From: Streptomyces sp. NBC_01481
Lineage (GTDB): Bacteria; Actinomycetota; Actinomycetes; Streptomycetales; Streptomycetaceae
DNA: 64,000 nucleotides
NCBI RefSeq assembly: GCF_026339995.1
Contig: NZ_JAPEPT010000005.1
Location: 372,001 to 436,000 of the forward strand
Reading direction: 5' to 3'
The notes under the pieces: model-generated
Database searches by the model: none
The model's input: only the letters and a program-made list of their open reading frames with translations
What the model was told of the DNA's origin: nothing
Made by a program: the position numbers and the translations under genes
Shown: piece by piece, positions 44,154-53,089 of the stretch
Layout of the letters: the number at the start of each line of letters is the position of its first letter
Numbering within the stretch: position 1 is the stretch's first letter

Positions 44154-44789
44154 TCAGCCGCGCCGGACCGCGCAGAGGAGGCCGTCGCCCACCGGAAGCA
44201 GGGACGGCAGCAGCTCCTGGCTCTCGCGGACCGTCCGCAGCAGTTCCCGTACGCGCAGCACCTCCGCCGGCTGAGCCGCCGAGTCGACCGTGCGGCCCTC
44301 CGAGAAGACGCCCTCGAAGCAGACCAGACCGCCAGGTCGCAGCAGGCGCAACGATTCAGCGAGATAGTCCAGCGACTCCATCCGGTCGCCGTCGCAGAAC
44401 ACGAGGTCGTACCCGCCGTCGGCCAGGCGCGGAAGGACGTCCAGCGCCCGGCCCGGGATGAACCGGGCCCGGTTCCCCGCGAAGCCCGCCGCGCGGAACG
44501 CCTGCTTGGCGAACTGCTGACGGTCCGGCTCGGGGTCCACCGTGGTCAGTACGCCGTCGGGCCGCATGCCCTGCAGCAGATAGATCCCGGAGACACCCGT
44601 CCCCGTACCGATTTCGGCCACCGCTTTCGCGTCAGCCGTGGCAGCCAGCAGTCGCAGCGCGGCACCCGTGCCTGGTGACACCGAGGGGAGCCCTGACTCC
44701 CGGGACCGGTCACGGGCCCAGCGCAGCGCGTCGTCCTCGGCGACAAAGGCGTCGGCGAACGCCCAGCTCGTCTGCCGGTTGGCGGTAAT
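44154..44789 (-). CDS. O-methyltransferase, apparently initiated at ATT
   Basis: About 211 residues of the class I SAM-dependent family related to catechol/caffeoyl-CoA O-methyltransferases. The SAM site is AEIGTGTGVSGIYLL, followed by TTVDPEPDRQ and DLVFCDGD. The conserved region continues upstream of the only in-frame GTG (44681) through ITANRQTSWAFADAFV. No ATG, GTG or TTG exists in frame before the stop at 44868-44870. ATT 44789 has AGGAG six bases upstream and is the best start; CTG 44864 has no such site. It is divergent from the sigma-factor gene, as in mycobacteria (memory). Substrate unknown. Confidence 0.85.
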   Translation of the reverse strand: MTANRQTSWAFADAFVAEDDALRWARDRSRESGLPSVSPGTGAALRLLAATADAKAVAEIGTGTGVSGIYLLQGMRPDGVLTTVDPEPDRQQFAKQAFRAAGFAGNRARFIPGRALDVLPRLADGGYDLVFCDGDRMESLDYLAESLRLLRPGGLVCFEGVFSEGRTVDSAAQPAEVLRVRELLRTVRESQELLPSLLPVGDGLLCAVRRG

Positions 44790-44962
44790 GACCCTCTCCT
44801 GTCCCCGTAGTTGGCGCGACGCTGACTGTATCCGCTGCGCCCGGGAACCCGCAGATGGGACCAGGCGTTATGAAGGACGGGGGTAAGCGCATGGATCAAG
44901 ACCGGAAGCAGCACCCAAATTCGCGTAAAGATTCTTATCCGGAGCTAACGGGCGAGGTGGCT

Positions 44963-45733
44963 ATGGTAGGGGCTCCGCTGGACACCACCAGAGCCGACAG
45001 GGGAGGTGCGGCTGCACCTGCGGATCGGAGAGGAGTGCTGAGGCGCTTCCTCAGGTCGTCGGGTGAGCCGAGATCCGTGACCGACATTGCTGACCAGTCC
45101 CGCACCCACGACTCCGCACCAACCGCGACGTTCGCATCGGATGCGGAATCGCAGGCGTGGACCCCTCCCTCCTGGGAGGAGATCGTCAGCACGCACAGCG
45201 GCCGGGTCTACCGTCTCGCTTACCGACTGACGGGCAACCAGCACGACGCCGAGGACCTCACTCAGGAAGTCTTCGTCCGCGTCTTCCGCTCCTTGTCGAC
45301 GTACACCCCCGGCACCTTCGAGGGCTGGCTGCACCGGATCACCACGAACCTGTTCCTGGACATGGTCCGCCGCAAGCAGCGCATCCGCTTCGACGCGCTC
45401 GGCGACGACGCGGCCGAGCGGCTTCCCAGCCGTGAGCCGTCCCCGCAGCAGGTCTTCAACGACACCCACTTCGACGCCGATGTGCAGCAGGCGCTGGACA
45501 CCCTCGCCCCGGAGTTCCGCGCCGCCGTGGTCCTCTGTGACATCGAGGGGCTGTCGTACGAGGAGATCGCCGCGACCCTCGGCGTCAAGCTCGGCACCGT
45601 CCGCAGCCGCATCCACCGCGGCCGGTCCCATCTGCGCAAGGCCCTGCAGCACCGTTCCCCGGAGGCCCGTGCGGAGCAGCAGCGCACGCTGACGGCCGCG
45701 GTGAGCCTGGCAGGGGAGGGCGGACCGGCGTGA
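44963..45733 (+). CDS. ECF-type RNA polymerase sigma factor (SigE-type locus)
   Basis: 256 residues. A ~75-residue polar N-terminal extension is followed by region 2 (GRVYRLAYRLTGNQHDAEDLTQEVFVRV, cited by its ends GRVYRLAYRL and DLTQEVFVRV). Region 4 has LPEFRAAVV-like sequence, EGLSYEEIAATLGV and GTVRSRIHRGR. ATG 44963 has GAGGTGG upstream; earlier in-frame ATGs at 44855 and 44891 are possible. The downstream anti-sigma gene starts within its stop codon (GTGA). HtrA and TatB genes complete an envelope-stress cluster like mycobacterial sigE-rseA-htrA-tatB. Streptomyces coelicolor uses the name sigE for another gene, so no symbol is given. Confidence 0.92.
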   Translation: MVGAPLDTTRADRGGAAAPADRRGVLRRFLRSSGEPRSVTDIADQSRTHDSAPTATFASDAESQAWTPPSWEEIVSTHSGRVYRLAYRLTGNQHDAEDLTQEVFVRVFRSLSTYTPGTFEGWLHRITTNLFLDMVRRKQRIRFDALGDDAAERLPSREPSPQQVFNDTHFDADVQQALDTLAPEFRAAVVLCDIEGLSYEEIAATLGVKLGTVRSRIHRGRSHLRKALQHRSPEARAEQQRTLTAAVSLAGEGGPA

Positions 45734-46656
45734 CTGGCTCAAGCCCCACCCCCGCGGAGCAGCATCTGGGGGACCGGCTTGCCGCGCTTGTCGACGGCGA
45801 GCTGAAACACGACGTACGGGACCGGGTCCTGGCCCATCTGGCGACCTGTCCCAAGTGCAAGGCCGAGGCCGATGCCCAGCGCCGCCTGAAGAACGTCTTC
45901 GCGCACACCGCGCCGCCGCCGCCCTCCGAGGGGCTGCTCGCGCGGCTCCAAGGGCTGCCCGCCGGCCCCGGAGGTGACGACGACCGGGGGGGTCCTTTCG
46001 ACGGGGGGCGGATCGCCGACTCCGTATTCGGAGCGCTGAACCCCTCGTCGGGACAAGCCCGCGACTCCCGCACCCAGACCTTCGGGTACGTCCCCGAGGG
46101 GCCGCACGCGTCCGTGCTTCCCGGCAGGTCCGGCGGCTTCCGGATCCATGACGTCAGGCGTTCGGAAGCGGAGCGCTCGCCCTGGCGCGGACGCAGGTTC
46201 GCTTTCGCGGCCGCGAGCGCCGTCTCGTTCGCGGCGATCGCCCTCGGCGGGGCCGTGCCGCTGGACGCTCCACTCCAGGCAGGCCCCCGAGGCGAGGGCT
46301 CGGGGAACAACGTCACGCCACTGCGTACGGCCACCGGTTCGGGTTCCGGGGTGACCGGCATCAGGACCACGGAGACCGAGCGCCGCAGCGGGGGCGGCAA
46401 CAGCCTTGGCAGACCCGACAGTCGGCCGGCCGTCGCCGCGCAGCCCAGCCTGCTGGCCCCGGCCGCGCCGCACAACCACGCCTTCTCCGCACCGATGCTG
46501 ACGGACACCTCGCTCTCCGGGCCCCCGCTGATACGTCCCACGGGCTCGGCGTTCCAGTTCGCCACCGCGCCCGGTCCCACCCCCACGGCCACACCCGTTC
46601 CCCCACATATCGCTGCTCCGGCGCATCCTGCTGCGCCCCGCTCACCCCGCCACTGA
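45730..46656 (+). CDS. Zinc-binding anti-sigma factor, membrane anchored
   Basis: 308 residues from GTG 45730, overlapping the sigma gene by four bases. The N-terminal ZAS motif HLATCPKCKAEAD (His-x3-Cys-x2-Cys) is the sigma-binding zinc domain. A single helix (FAFAAASAVSFAAIALGGAV) lies near residue 160-178, and a Pro/Thr/Ala-rich tail of ~125 residues should face outward. The layout fits a membrane-tethered inhibitor of the adjacent sigma factor, possibly released by oxidation or proteolysis (inference). Confidence 0.88.
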   Translation: MTGSSPTPAEQHLGDRLAALVDGELKHDVRDRVLAHLATCPKCKAEADAQRRLKNVFAHTAPPPPSEGLLARLQGLPAGPGGDDDRGGPFDGGRIADSVFGALNPSSGQARDSRTQTFGYVPEGPHASVLPGRSGGFRIHDVRRSEAERSPWRGRRFAFAAASAVSFAAIALGGAVPLDAPLQAGPRGEGSGNNVTPLRTATGSGSGVTGIRTTETERRSGGGNSLGRPDSRPAVAAQPSLLAPAAPHNHAFSAPMLTDTSLSGPPLIRPTGSAFQFATAPGPTPTATPVPPHIAAPAHPAAPRSPRH

Positions 46657-46748
46657 CCGCGACCTGCGCGGAGATTCGCAAACCTGGTTGAATCCTCTGA
46701 GGGGTGCCCCACTGGGGCGCGCAGTGGTCGGCAGTTTGCGGGGAGAGC

Positions 46749-48392
46749 ATGGACGACGGGAAGCCCACCGGACCCAAGGCGAAGTGGTGGAGTCGGCCCA
46801 GCGCGGGACGTGCGAACCACCCCGAGGCGCAGATTCAGGAGCCGGTGACGGTTCCTGAACCAGCTCTGGTGGCCGCGCCCGAGGAGGTACCGGACACCGA
46901 GGTCACAGCGGAGCTTCCGCCCACTTCTCCGTCGCCGACTTCTCCGCCGTCCAGTGCTCCGCCGTCCAGGCCCAAGCCGCTGCACGAGCCCGACGAGTAC
47001 AGCACCCCGCCGTACGGCGGGCCGGGCCCCTGGGCCCCCGCACCGCCCGTACAGCGGCCGGTGCCGACGCCGGCACACGGCACGGCCATTCCGCCGCAGT
47101 ACAGCGCGCCGAACGGCCCGGCACCGGCGTCGGGCGGCGGATACGCCCCGCCGCCGCAGCCCCAGCCGCATGCGCACCCGCAGCCCCTGGTCCCGGCTCA
47201 GCCGGGGCCCTCGCTCTGGCTGCAGTACGACCCGTGGAGCACCCCCGGCCGGCCGCTGACCCACGTCGGCGAGCCCGCCAGGAAGAAGCGCCGTGGATCG
47301 CTGCTCGTCGGAGCCGTCCTGCTGGCGCTGGTCGCCGGCGGGATCGGCGGCGGCATCGGCGCGTACATCGAACGCAACGGCGGCATCACCGACATCGAAC
47401 TCCCGCAGGCGTCCAAGGACAACGGCCACCGCGCGCCCGACAGCGTCGCGGGCATCGCCGCCAGCGCGCTGCCGAGCGTCGTCACCCTCCATGTCAGCGG
47501 CAGCGGCGCACAGGGCACCGGCACCGGCTTCGTACTCGACCAGCAGGGCCACATCCTGACCAACAACCATGTCGTGGACCCGGCAGGCTCCGCCGGAGAG
47601 ATCTCCGTCACGTTCAGCGGCGGCGAGACCGCCAAGGCGACCCTCGTCGGCAAGGACAGCGGCTACGACCTCGCAGTCGTCAAGGTCACCGGTGTCTCCC
47701 ACCTCAAGCCGCTGCCCCTCGGCAACTCCGACAGCGTCCAGGTCGGCGACCCGGTCGTGGCCATCGGCGCGCCCTTCGACCTCCAGAACACCGTGACCTC
47801 CGGCATCATCAGCGCCAAGGAGCGCCCCATCACGGCGGGCGGCGAGAAGGGCGACGGCAGCGATGTCAGCTATGTCGACGCGCTCCAGACCGACGCCCCG
47901 ATAAACCCCGGCAATTCGGGCGGACCGCTGGTGGACACCAAGGCCCGTGTCATCGGCATCAACAGCGCCATCCGTGCCGCCGACACCGGCTCGGGCCCCG
48001 AGGGCGGCCAGGCGGGCTCCATCGGACTCGGCTTCGCCATCCCCATCAATCAGGGCAAGCGCGTCGCCGAGGAACTGATCAACACCGGCAGGGCGACCCA
48101 TCCGGTGATCGGCGTCAGCCTCGACATGAAGTACACCGGCGACGGCGCGCGGGTCGGCGAGAAGAGCAAGGACGGCACCCCGTCCGTCTCCCCCAAGGGC
48201 CCCAGCGCCAAGGCCGGTATCAAGCCGGGCGACGTCATCACCAAGGTCGACGGCCAGCGCGTCCACAGCGGCGAGGAACTGATAGTGAAGATCCGCTCCC
48301 ACCGCCCCGGCGACCGCCTCGAACTGACCCTGGTCCGCGGTGGGCGTGAACGGACGCTGACCCTCACACTCGGCTCTGCGTCCGGCACATGA
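46749..48392 (+). CDS. htrA: HtrA/DegP-like membrane serine protease with PDZ domain
   Basis: 547 residues. A ~180-residue Pro-rich cytoplasmic N-terminus precedes one helix (LLVGAVLLALVAGGIGGGIGA). The extracytoplasmic trypsin-like domain then has its triad in LTNNHVV (His), YDLAVVKV (Asp) and NPGNSGGPLV (Ser). A C-terminal PDZ domain (SAKAGIKPGDVITKVDG) follows. ATG 46749 has GGGAG upstream. By analogy it degrades misfolded exported proteins and may act on the anti-sigma factor. A GC hairpin at 48407-48438 follows. Confidence 0.93.
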   Translation: MDDGKPTGPKAKWWSRPSAGRANHPEAQIQEPVTVPEPALVAAPEEVPDTEVTAELPPTSPSPTSPPSSAPPSRPKPLHEPDEYSTPPYGGPGPWAPAPPVQRPVPTPAHGTAIPPQYSAPNGPAPASGGGYAPPPQPQPHAHPQPLVPAQPGPSLWLQYDPWSTPGRPLTHVGEPARKKRRGSLLVGAVLLALVAGGIGGGIGAYIERNGGITDIELPQASKDNGHRAPDSVAGIAASALPSVVTLHVSGSGAQGTGTGFVLDQQGHILTNNHVVDPAGSAGEISVTFSGGETAKATLVGKDSGYDLAVVKVTGVSHLKPLPLGNSDSVQVGDPVVAIGAPFDLQNTVTSGIISAKERPITAGGEKGDGSDVSYVDALQTDAPINPGNSGGPLVDTKARVIGINSAIRAADTGSGPEGGQAGSIGLGFAIPINQGKRVAEELINTGRATHPVIGVSLDMKYTGDGARVGEKSKDGTPSVSPKGPSAKAGIKPGDVITKVDGQRVHSGEELIVKIRSHRPGDRLELTLVRGGRERTLTLTLGSASGT

Positions 48393-48406
48393 CGTACAGC
48401 GAAACG

Positions 48407-48438
48407 CCCGCGGCACAGGGCCTGGCACGGGCCGCGGG
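48407..48438 (+). terminator. Possible terminator between htrA and tatB
   Basis: The arms 48407-48414 and 48431-48438 (CCCGCGGC / GCCGCGGG) form an 8-bp stem with a 16-nt loop, 15 bases after the htrA stop. It is short, so read-through to tatB is possible. Confidence 0.4.
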
Positions 48439-48530
48439 AAGGTACCGCGCGGACAGTTCGGGCGGGTACCGTGGATCGGGCCCGGACCCCATCCGACCTG
48501 CGGGCCGCACAGAACACGAGGAGCAGCAGG

Positions 48531-48977
48531 GTGTTCAATGACATAGGCGCACTGGAGCTGGCGGCGCTCGTGGTGCTCGCCGTGCTCATCTTCGGCCCGG
48601 ACAAGCTGCCGAAAGTCATCCAGGACGTCACCCGCTTCATCCGGAAGATCCGCGAGTTCTCCGAGAGCGCGAAGCAGGACATCCGCAGCGAACTGGGGCC
48701 GGAGTTCAAGGACTTCGAGTTCGAGGACCTCAACCCGAAGGCGTACATCCGCAAGCAGCTGAACGAGAACGAGGACCTGAAGGAACTCAAGGACCTCCGC
48801 AGCAGCTTCGACCTCAAGAAGGAGATGAACGAGGTCGCGGACGCGGTGAACAGCAACGAATCCAGCACCTCGGTCCCTGCCGCCGTCAACGGCTCGCCCG
48901 GCACCCCCGACCTGCTCAAGAAGCGCGAAAAGCTCGATCAGGACGAGCGCCCGCCCTTCGACGCAGACGCCACCTGA
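48531..48977 (+). CDS. tatB: Sec-independent translocase subunit TatB
   Basis: 148 residues from GTG 48531, with GAGGAG at good spacing. It opens VFNDIGALELAALVVLAVLI, the typical single TatA/B transmembrane helix. The hinge motif FGPDKLPK and a long amphipathic region (VTRFIRKIREFSESAK) follow. The polar tail of about 100 residues distinguishes TatB from TatA. TatB works with TatC in recognising twin-arginine substrates; tatA/tatC are not in the window. Association with sigma/anti-sigma/htrA is conserved in actinobacteria (memory). Confidence 0.92.
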   Translation: MFNDIGALELAALVVLAVLIFGPDKLPKVIQDVTRFIRKIREFSESAKQDIRSELGPEFKDFEFEDLNPKAYIRKQLNENEDLKELKDLRSSFDLKKEMNEVADAVNSNESSTSVPAAVNGSPGTPDLLKKREKLDQDERPPFDADAT

Positions 48978-49096
48978 GTACCGTCAATCCCTGCGAGCCG
49001 GGACAGGGTGGCTATTCTCCATCTGTCCGGCAGTGAGGACGCCCGAGGGGGGCGGGTCCGCTCCGGGCCTCGGACACAGAGGAGGCGGCCGGGTAG

Positions 49097-49789
49097 ATGG
49101 AGACGACAAGTCGGCTGGCGGCGCAAGGCACAGTCAGCGATTCCCCTGCCCCCGGCGGGCAGCGCCCGCTCGCGGCGGCACCCGCGGGGACGCCGGCCCG
49201 GCGCGCGGTCGACGGATACCTGCGGGCGTTGTTCCCCTGGTACGGCCTCGACGAGGCCTTCACCGGTCCGCGCTGGCTGATGCAGGTCGGCGCCGCGGCG
49301 GACGGCACGGTCCAGCACGGCGCGATCGGCCACGGCGACGAGCCGTCGATACGGTCGGAGGCCGGCGGCGCGGAGAGGGAGCGGTTCGCGGCGGTCATCA
49401 CCGTCGTAGCGAGCCCGGTGCGCGGCAGCGGTGACGGCACGGGTGTCCTGGACGCCACCTCGGTCTCCTCGGCGGCCTGGCTGGCCGGCTCGGGACTGCT
49501 GGCCCACACCTGGCCCGCCCAGATGGACCACTCGCTGCGCGACGACTGGCTGGAGCAGCAGACGGAAACCGCGTTCGAGCTGGCCGACGATCTGCACGGA
49601 CCGGCCTGGTCGGTGCTCTCGCTGCCGGTGGACGGTGTGCCGACGTCCTTCCACTACCGCGAGTCGGAGTTCGGCTGGGTGCTGGCGGGATCGACGCGGG
49701 CGGGCGTGCACATCGGTGCGTACGGGCGGGGGATGAGCGCGTACGGGCTGGCCTTCTCCGTGGTCAAGGACCTGGGCGCGTACGCCTGA
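49097..49789 (+). CDS. Conserved hypothetical protein
   Basis: 230 residues. A disordered N-terminus of about 35 residues precedes a globular region (VDGYLRALFPWYGLDEAFTG; ERFAAVITVVASPVRG; WSVLSLPVDGVPTSFHYRE). It ends in a Gly/Ala/Tyr-rich segment. No signal peptide, helix or catalytic motif is recognised. GAGGAGG lies 10-18 bases before ATG 49097. It sits between tatB and mrp and ends at a bidirectional terminator. Function unknown. Confidence 0.75.
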   Translation: METTSRLAAQGTVSDSPAPGGQRPLAAAPAGTPARRAVDGYLRALFPWYGLDEAFTGPRWLMQVGAAADGTVQHGAIGHGDEPSIRSEAGGAERERFAAVITVVASPVRGSGDGTGVLDATSVSSAAWLAGSGLLAHTWPAQMDHSLRDDWLEQQTETAFELADDLHGPAWSVLSLPVDGVPTSFHYRESEFGWVLAGSTRAGVHIGAYGRGMSAYGLAFSVVKDLGAYA

Positions 49790-49799
49790 CCGGAGTCGG

Positions 49800-49827
49800 G
49801 GGTCCGGGGGCGCTGTCCCCCGGACCC
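49800..49827. terminator. Bidirectional terminator between the hypothetical gene and mrp
   Basis: The arms 49800-49810 and 49817-49827 form a perfect 11-bp stem with a 6-nt loop. It lies 11 bp past the stop of the plus-strand gene and 20 bp beyond the stop of mrp on the other strand. Confidence 0.8.
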
Positions 49828-49846
49828 GGAAGGCCGGAAAGTCGCC

Positions 49847-50980
49847 TCAGAACTTGTTGCGCGGCGTGATGCCCAGCGACATGCCCGACAGCCCGCGCGC
49901 CCGGCCGCCCAGCTTGTCCGCGATCGCCCGCAGTGCCGCGCCCGCAGGGGAGCCCGGGTCGGTCAGGACGACCGGCTTGCCCTCGTCGCCGCCCTCGCGC
50001 AGCCGGACGTCGATCGGGATCGAGCCCAGCACCGGCACATTCGCGCCGGTCGTCTTCGTGAGCCCCTCGGCGACCCGACGGCCGCCGCCCGAGCCGAAGA
50101 CGTCGACGATCTCGTCGCAGTGCGGGCACGGCATGCCCGACATGTTCTCGACGACGCCGACGATCTTCTGGTGGGTCTGTACGGCGATCGAGCCGGCCCG
50201 CTCGGCCACCTCGGCCGCGGCCTGCTGCGGGGTCGTGACCACCAGGATCTCGGCGTTCGGCACCAGCTGCGCCACGGAGATCGCGATGTCGCCGGTGCCC
50301 GGCGGCAGGTCGAGAAGCAGCACGTCCAGGTCGCCCCAGTACACGTCCGCGAGGAACTGCTGGAGCGCGCGGTGCAGCATCGGGCCGCGCCAGACCACCG
50401 GGGCGTTGCCCGGGGTGAACATCCCGATCGAGATGACCTTCACGCCGTTCGCGGACGGCGGCATGATCATGTTCTCGACCTGGGTGGGACGGCCGTCCAC
50501 GCCGAGCATGCGCGGCACGCTGTGCCCGTAGATGTCCGCGTCCACGACGCCGACCTTCAGCCCGTCGGCCGCCATGGCCGCCGCCAGGTTCACGGTCACG
50601 GAGGACTTGCCGACGCCGCCCTTGCCCGAGGCCACCGCGTACACCCTGGTCAGCGAGCCCGGCTTGGCGAACGGCACCTCGCGCTCGGCGGTGCCGCCGC
50701 GCAGCGAGGCCGCCAGCTCGCGCCGCTGCTCGTCGCCCATCACGTCCAGCGTCACGTCGACGCGCGTGACGCCCTCGACGCGCGCGACGGCGTCGGTCAC
50801 ATTCTGGGTGATCGTCTCGCGCATCGGGCAGCCGGAGACGGTGAGATACACCGTGACGGCGACCGCGCCGTCCGCCCCGATCTCGACCGATTTGACCATG
50901 CCGAGGTCGGTGATCGGGCGGTGGATCTCGGGGTCGTTCACCGTCGCCAGTGCTTCAAGCACCGCGTCTTGTGTAGCCAT
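49847..50980 (-). CDS. mrp: Mrp/NBP35-family iron-sulfur carrier ATPase
   Basis: 377 residues. The N-terminal ~85 residues form a MIP18/DUF59 domain (VNDPEIHRPITDLGMV; LTVSGCPMRETI). The P-loop ATPase follows with the deviant Walker A GKGGVGKS at residues 119-126 and the Cys pair MPCPHC for a bridging Fe-S cluster. Mrp proteins assemble or transfer Fe-S clusters in the cytosol. It is followed by a separate DUF1003/MgtE-like pair after a 41-bp gap, all on the minus strand. Confidence 0.93.
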   Translation of the reverse strand: MATQDAVLEALATVNDPEIHRPITDLGMVKSVEIGADGAVAVTVYLTVSGCPMRETITQNVTDAVARVEGVTRVDVTLDVMGDEQRRELAASLRGGTAEREVPFAKPGSLTRVYAVASGKGGVGKSSVTVNLAAAMAADGLKVGVVDADIYGHSVPRMLGVDGRPTQVENMIMPPSANGVKVISIGMFTPGNAPVVWRGPMLHRALQQFLADVYWGDLDVLLLDLPPGTGDIAISVAQLVPNAEILVVTTPQQAAAEVAERAGSIAVQTHQKIVGVVENMSGMPCPHCDEIVDVFGSGGGRRVAEGLTKTTGANVPVLGSIPIDVRLREGGDEGKPVVLTDPGSPAGAALRAIADKLGGRARGLSGMSLGITPRNKF

Positions 50981-51021
50981 ACGGACGATGGTACGGCGCG
51001 GGGTGCCACCCCCGGTAAGCC

Positions 51022-51615
51022 CTAGCGGTCGCCTTCGTCACTCCGGTCTTGGCGCTCGTACGGGAATAGCCGCCGCTCGTCCATCTCCTTCATCAGATCC
51101 TGGAATTCGGAGCGGATCCAGTCCCGGGTCGCGACCTCGCCGAGACCCATCCGGAGCGCGGCGATCTCCCGCGTCAGATACTCCGTGTCCGCGATGGAGC
51201 GCTCGCCCTGCTTGCGGTCCTGCTCGTACGTGACCCGGTCCCGGTCGTCCTGCCGGTTCTGCGCCAGCAGGATCAGCGGGGCCGCGTAGGACGCCTGAAG
51301 CGACAGCATCAGCGTCAGAAAGATGAACGGGAACTCGTCGAAGCGCAGACCCTTGGGCGCGAAGACGTTCCAGAGGAGCCACACGATGATGATCACCGTC
51401 ATCCAGACGATGAACCGCCCCGTCCCCAGGAAGCGGGCGAACCGCTCGGAGAACCTGCCGAAGGCCTCGGGGTCGTACTGCGGCAGCAGCCTGCGCCGCG
51501 GCGCGCGCGGCTGGTCGAGCCGTATGCGGTGACGGGGCAGGGCACTCGCCCCGGCGAGCGTCCGCTCCTTCTGCTCGCCGCGCTCACCCGTCCCGTGCTC
51601 GCTGCCGCTACCCAT
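51022..51615 (-). CDS. DUF1003 membrane protein
   Basis: 197 residues. A basic N-terminus precedes two helices (FIVWMTVIIIVWLLWNVF; FPFIFLTLMLSLQASYAAPLI) separated by a short segment with FDEFPF. A helical cytoplasmic tail (REIAALRMGLGEVATRDWI) follows. This is the DUF1003 layout. The start lies inside the end of the MgtE-like gene (8-bp overlap), so the two are coupled. Function unknown; the pairing with an MgtE-like protein hints at divalent-metal handling (inference). Confidence 0.9.
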   Translation of the reverse strand: MGSGSEHGTGERGEQKERTLAGASALPRHRIRLDQPRAPRRRLLPQYDPEAFGRFSERFARFLGTGRFIVWMTVIIIVWLLWNVFAPKGLRFDEFPFIFLTLMLSLQASYAAPLILLAQNRQDDRDRVTYEQDRKQGERSIADTEYLTREIAALRMGLGEVATRDWIRSEFQDLMKEMDERRLFPYERQDRSDEGDR

Positions 51616-52915
51616 GTGCGGACTCCTCGCGGGCGGACTCGTCCCGGGCGGACTCCTCGTGGGCGGACTCCTCGAAGTCTGTCTCCCGCCAGTCCTCCGG
51701 CAGCAGATGGTCGAGTACGTCGTCGACGGTCACGGCCCCCAGCAGCGATCCGCCCTCGTCGACGACGGGCGCCGCCACCATGTTGTACGCCGCGAGATAG
51801 CTGGTCACCTCGGGCAGCGGGGTGTCCGGCGCGAGCGGTGGCAGATCGCTGTCCACGATCGAGCTGACCAGTGTGAACGGCGGGTCCCTGAGCAGCCGCT
51901 GGAAATGCACCGTGCCCAGGTACTTGCCGGTCGGCGTCTCGTCGGGCGGCCTGCACACGTACACCTGCGCGGCGAGCGCGGGGGAGAGGTCCTGCTGGCG
52001 TACGCGCGCCAGCGCGTCCGCGACCGTCGCGTCCGGCCGCAGCACGATCGGCTCGGTGGTCATCAGACCGCCCGCCGTCCGCTCCTCGTACGACAGCAGG
52101 CGCCGCACATCGGCGGCGTCGTCCGGCCGCATCAGCGCGAGCAGCCGCTCCTTGTCCTCCTCGGGGAGCTCCGAGAGCAGGTCGGCCGCATCGTCGGGGT
52201 CCATCGCCTCCAGGACGTCCGCGGCGCGCTCCTCCTTGAGCTTTCCGAGGATCTCCACCTGGTCGTCGTCGGGCAGTTCCTCCAGGACGTCCGCGAGCCG
52301 ATCGTCGTCGAGCGCGGCGGCGACCTCGGCACGGCGCTTCGGCGACAGGTGGTGCAGCACATTGGCGAGGTCGGCGGGGCGCAACTGCTCAAAGGTCGCC
52401 AGCAGGCTCTCGGCGCCCTGCCCGTTCTCCTCCAGCGAGAAGCCGGTCACGGCCGACCACTCGACGGTCAGCGTCTCGCCCTTGCGGCGCAGCGCCCCGG
52501 GCTTTCCCTTGCGCACGAAGACCTTGTCGATCTCCCAGTCGCGGCGGGCGGGCAACTGCTGGATCGAGACGTCGAGGACGGCCACCTCCTCGCCGGTGTC
52601 CACGATCCGTACGCGCCGGTCCAGCAGTTCGCCGAGCACCAGCCGCTCGGTGGGGCGCTGCTCGAAACGGCGCATGTTCAGTACGCCGGTGGTGATGACC
52701 TGGCCCGACTCCACGCCGGTTACCCGGGTCATCGGGAGGAAGATCCGGCGGCGGCTGAGCACTTCGACGACCATGCCGAGCAGGCGCGGCGGGCGGCGGC
52801 CCACGCGCAGCATCGCGACCAGGTCGCGCACACGTCCCACCTGGTCTCCGTGGGGGTCGAACACAGGCACACCGGCGAGGTGGGAGACAAAGATCCGAGG
52901 GGCGCCCGCTGCCAT
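51608..52915 (-). CDS. Soluble MgtE-N/CBS-domain protein lacking the channel
   Basis: 435 residues. An N-terminal PRC-barrel-like region (GDQVGRVRDLVAML) precedes the helical MgtE-N superhelix (LANVLHHLSPKRRAEV; DDDDRLADVLEELPDDDQ-like repeats). Two CBS motifs follow (MTTEPIVLRPDATVADAL; MVAAPVVDEGGSLLGAVTVDD). The five-helix MgtE channel is absent. The last 20 residues are an EESAHE-type repeat. ATG 52915 has AAGGAGG at good spacing; GTG 52924 lies within that site. It likely senses Mg or nucleotides and acts through DUF1003 or CorA (inference). Confidence 0.88.
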   Translation of the reverse strand: MAAGAPRIFVSHLAGVPVFDPHGDQVGRVRDLVAMLRVGRRPPRLLGMVVEVLSRRRIFLPMTRVTGVESGQVITTGVLNMRRFEQRPTERLVLGELLDRRVRIVDTGEEVAVLDVSIQQLPARRDWEIDKVFVRKGKPGALRRKGETLTVEWSAVTGFSLEENGQGAESLLATFEQLRPADLANVLHHLSPKRRAEVAAALDDDRLADVLEELPDDDQVEILGKLKEERAADVLEAMDPDDAADLLSELPEEDKERLLALMRPDDAADVRRLLSYEERTAGGLMTTEPIVLRPDATVADALARVRQQDLSPALAAQVYVCRPPDETPTGKYLGTVHFQRLLRDPPFTLVSSIVDSDLPPLAPDTPLPEVTSYLAAYNMVAAPVVDEGGSLLGAVTVDDVLDHLLPEDWRETDFEESAHEESARDESAREESAHG

Positions 52916-53089
52916 GCTCCGCACCTCCTTTTTTGCCCGCGAATACCGCTGTTTGAGGGCTTCAGGCTAGCCCGTACCGTTCCGCGCCGCCCTGGCTGGA
53001 CGTCCGGACGGGACCCTTCCGATCGATGCCCCCGGCACGGGTACGCTGCGACCTGCCACCACGACAAGCAGATGAGAGGCAGTGCGCTT

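Noticed and set aside
45585..48428. A minus-strand frame of 947 codons opposite the anti-sigma and HtrA genes
   Set aside because: It is fully antisense to the anti-sigma and HtrA genes, which have clear motifs; the frame itself is Arg/Gly-rich with no motif.
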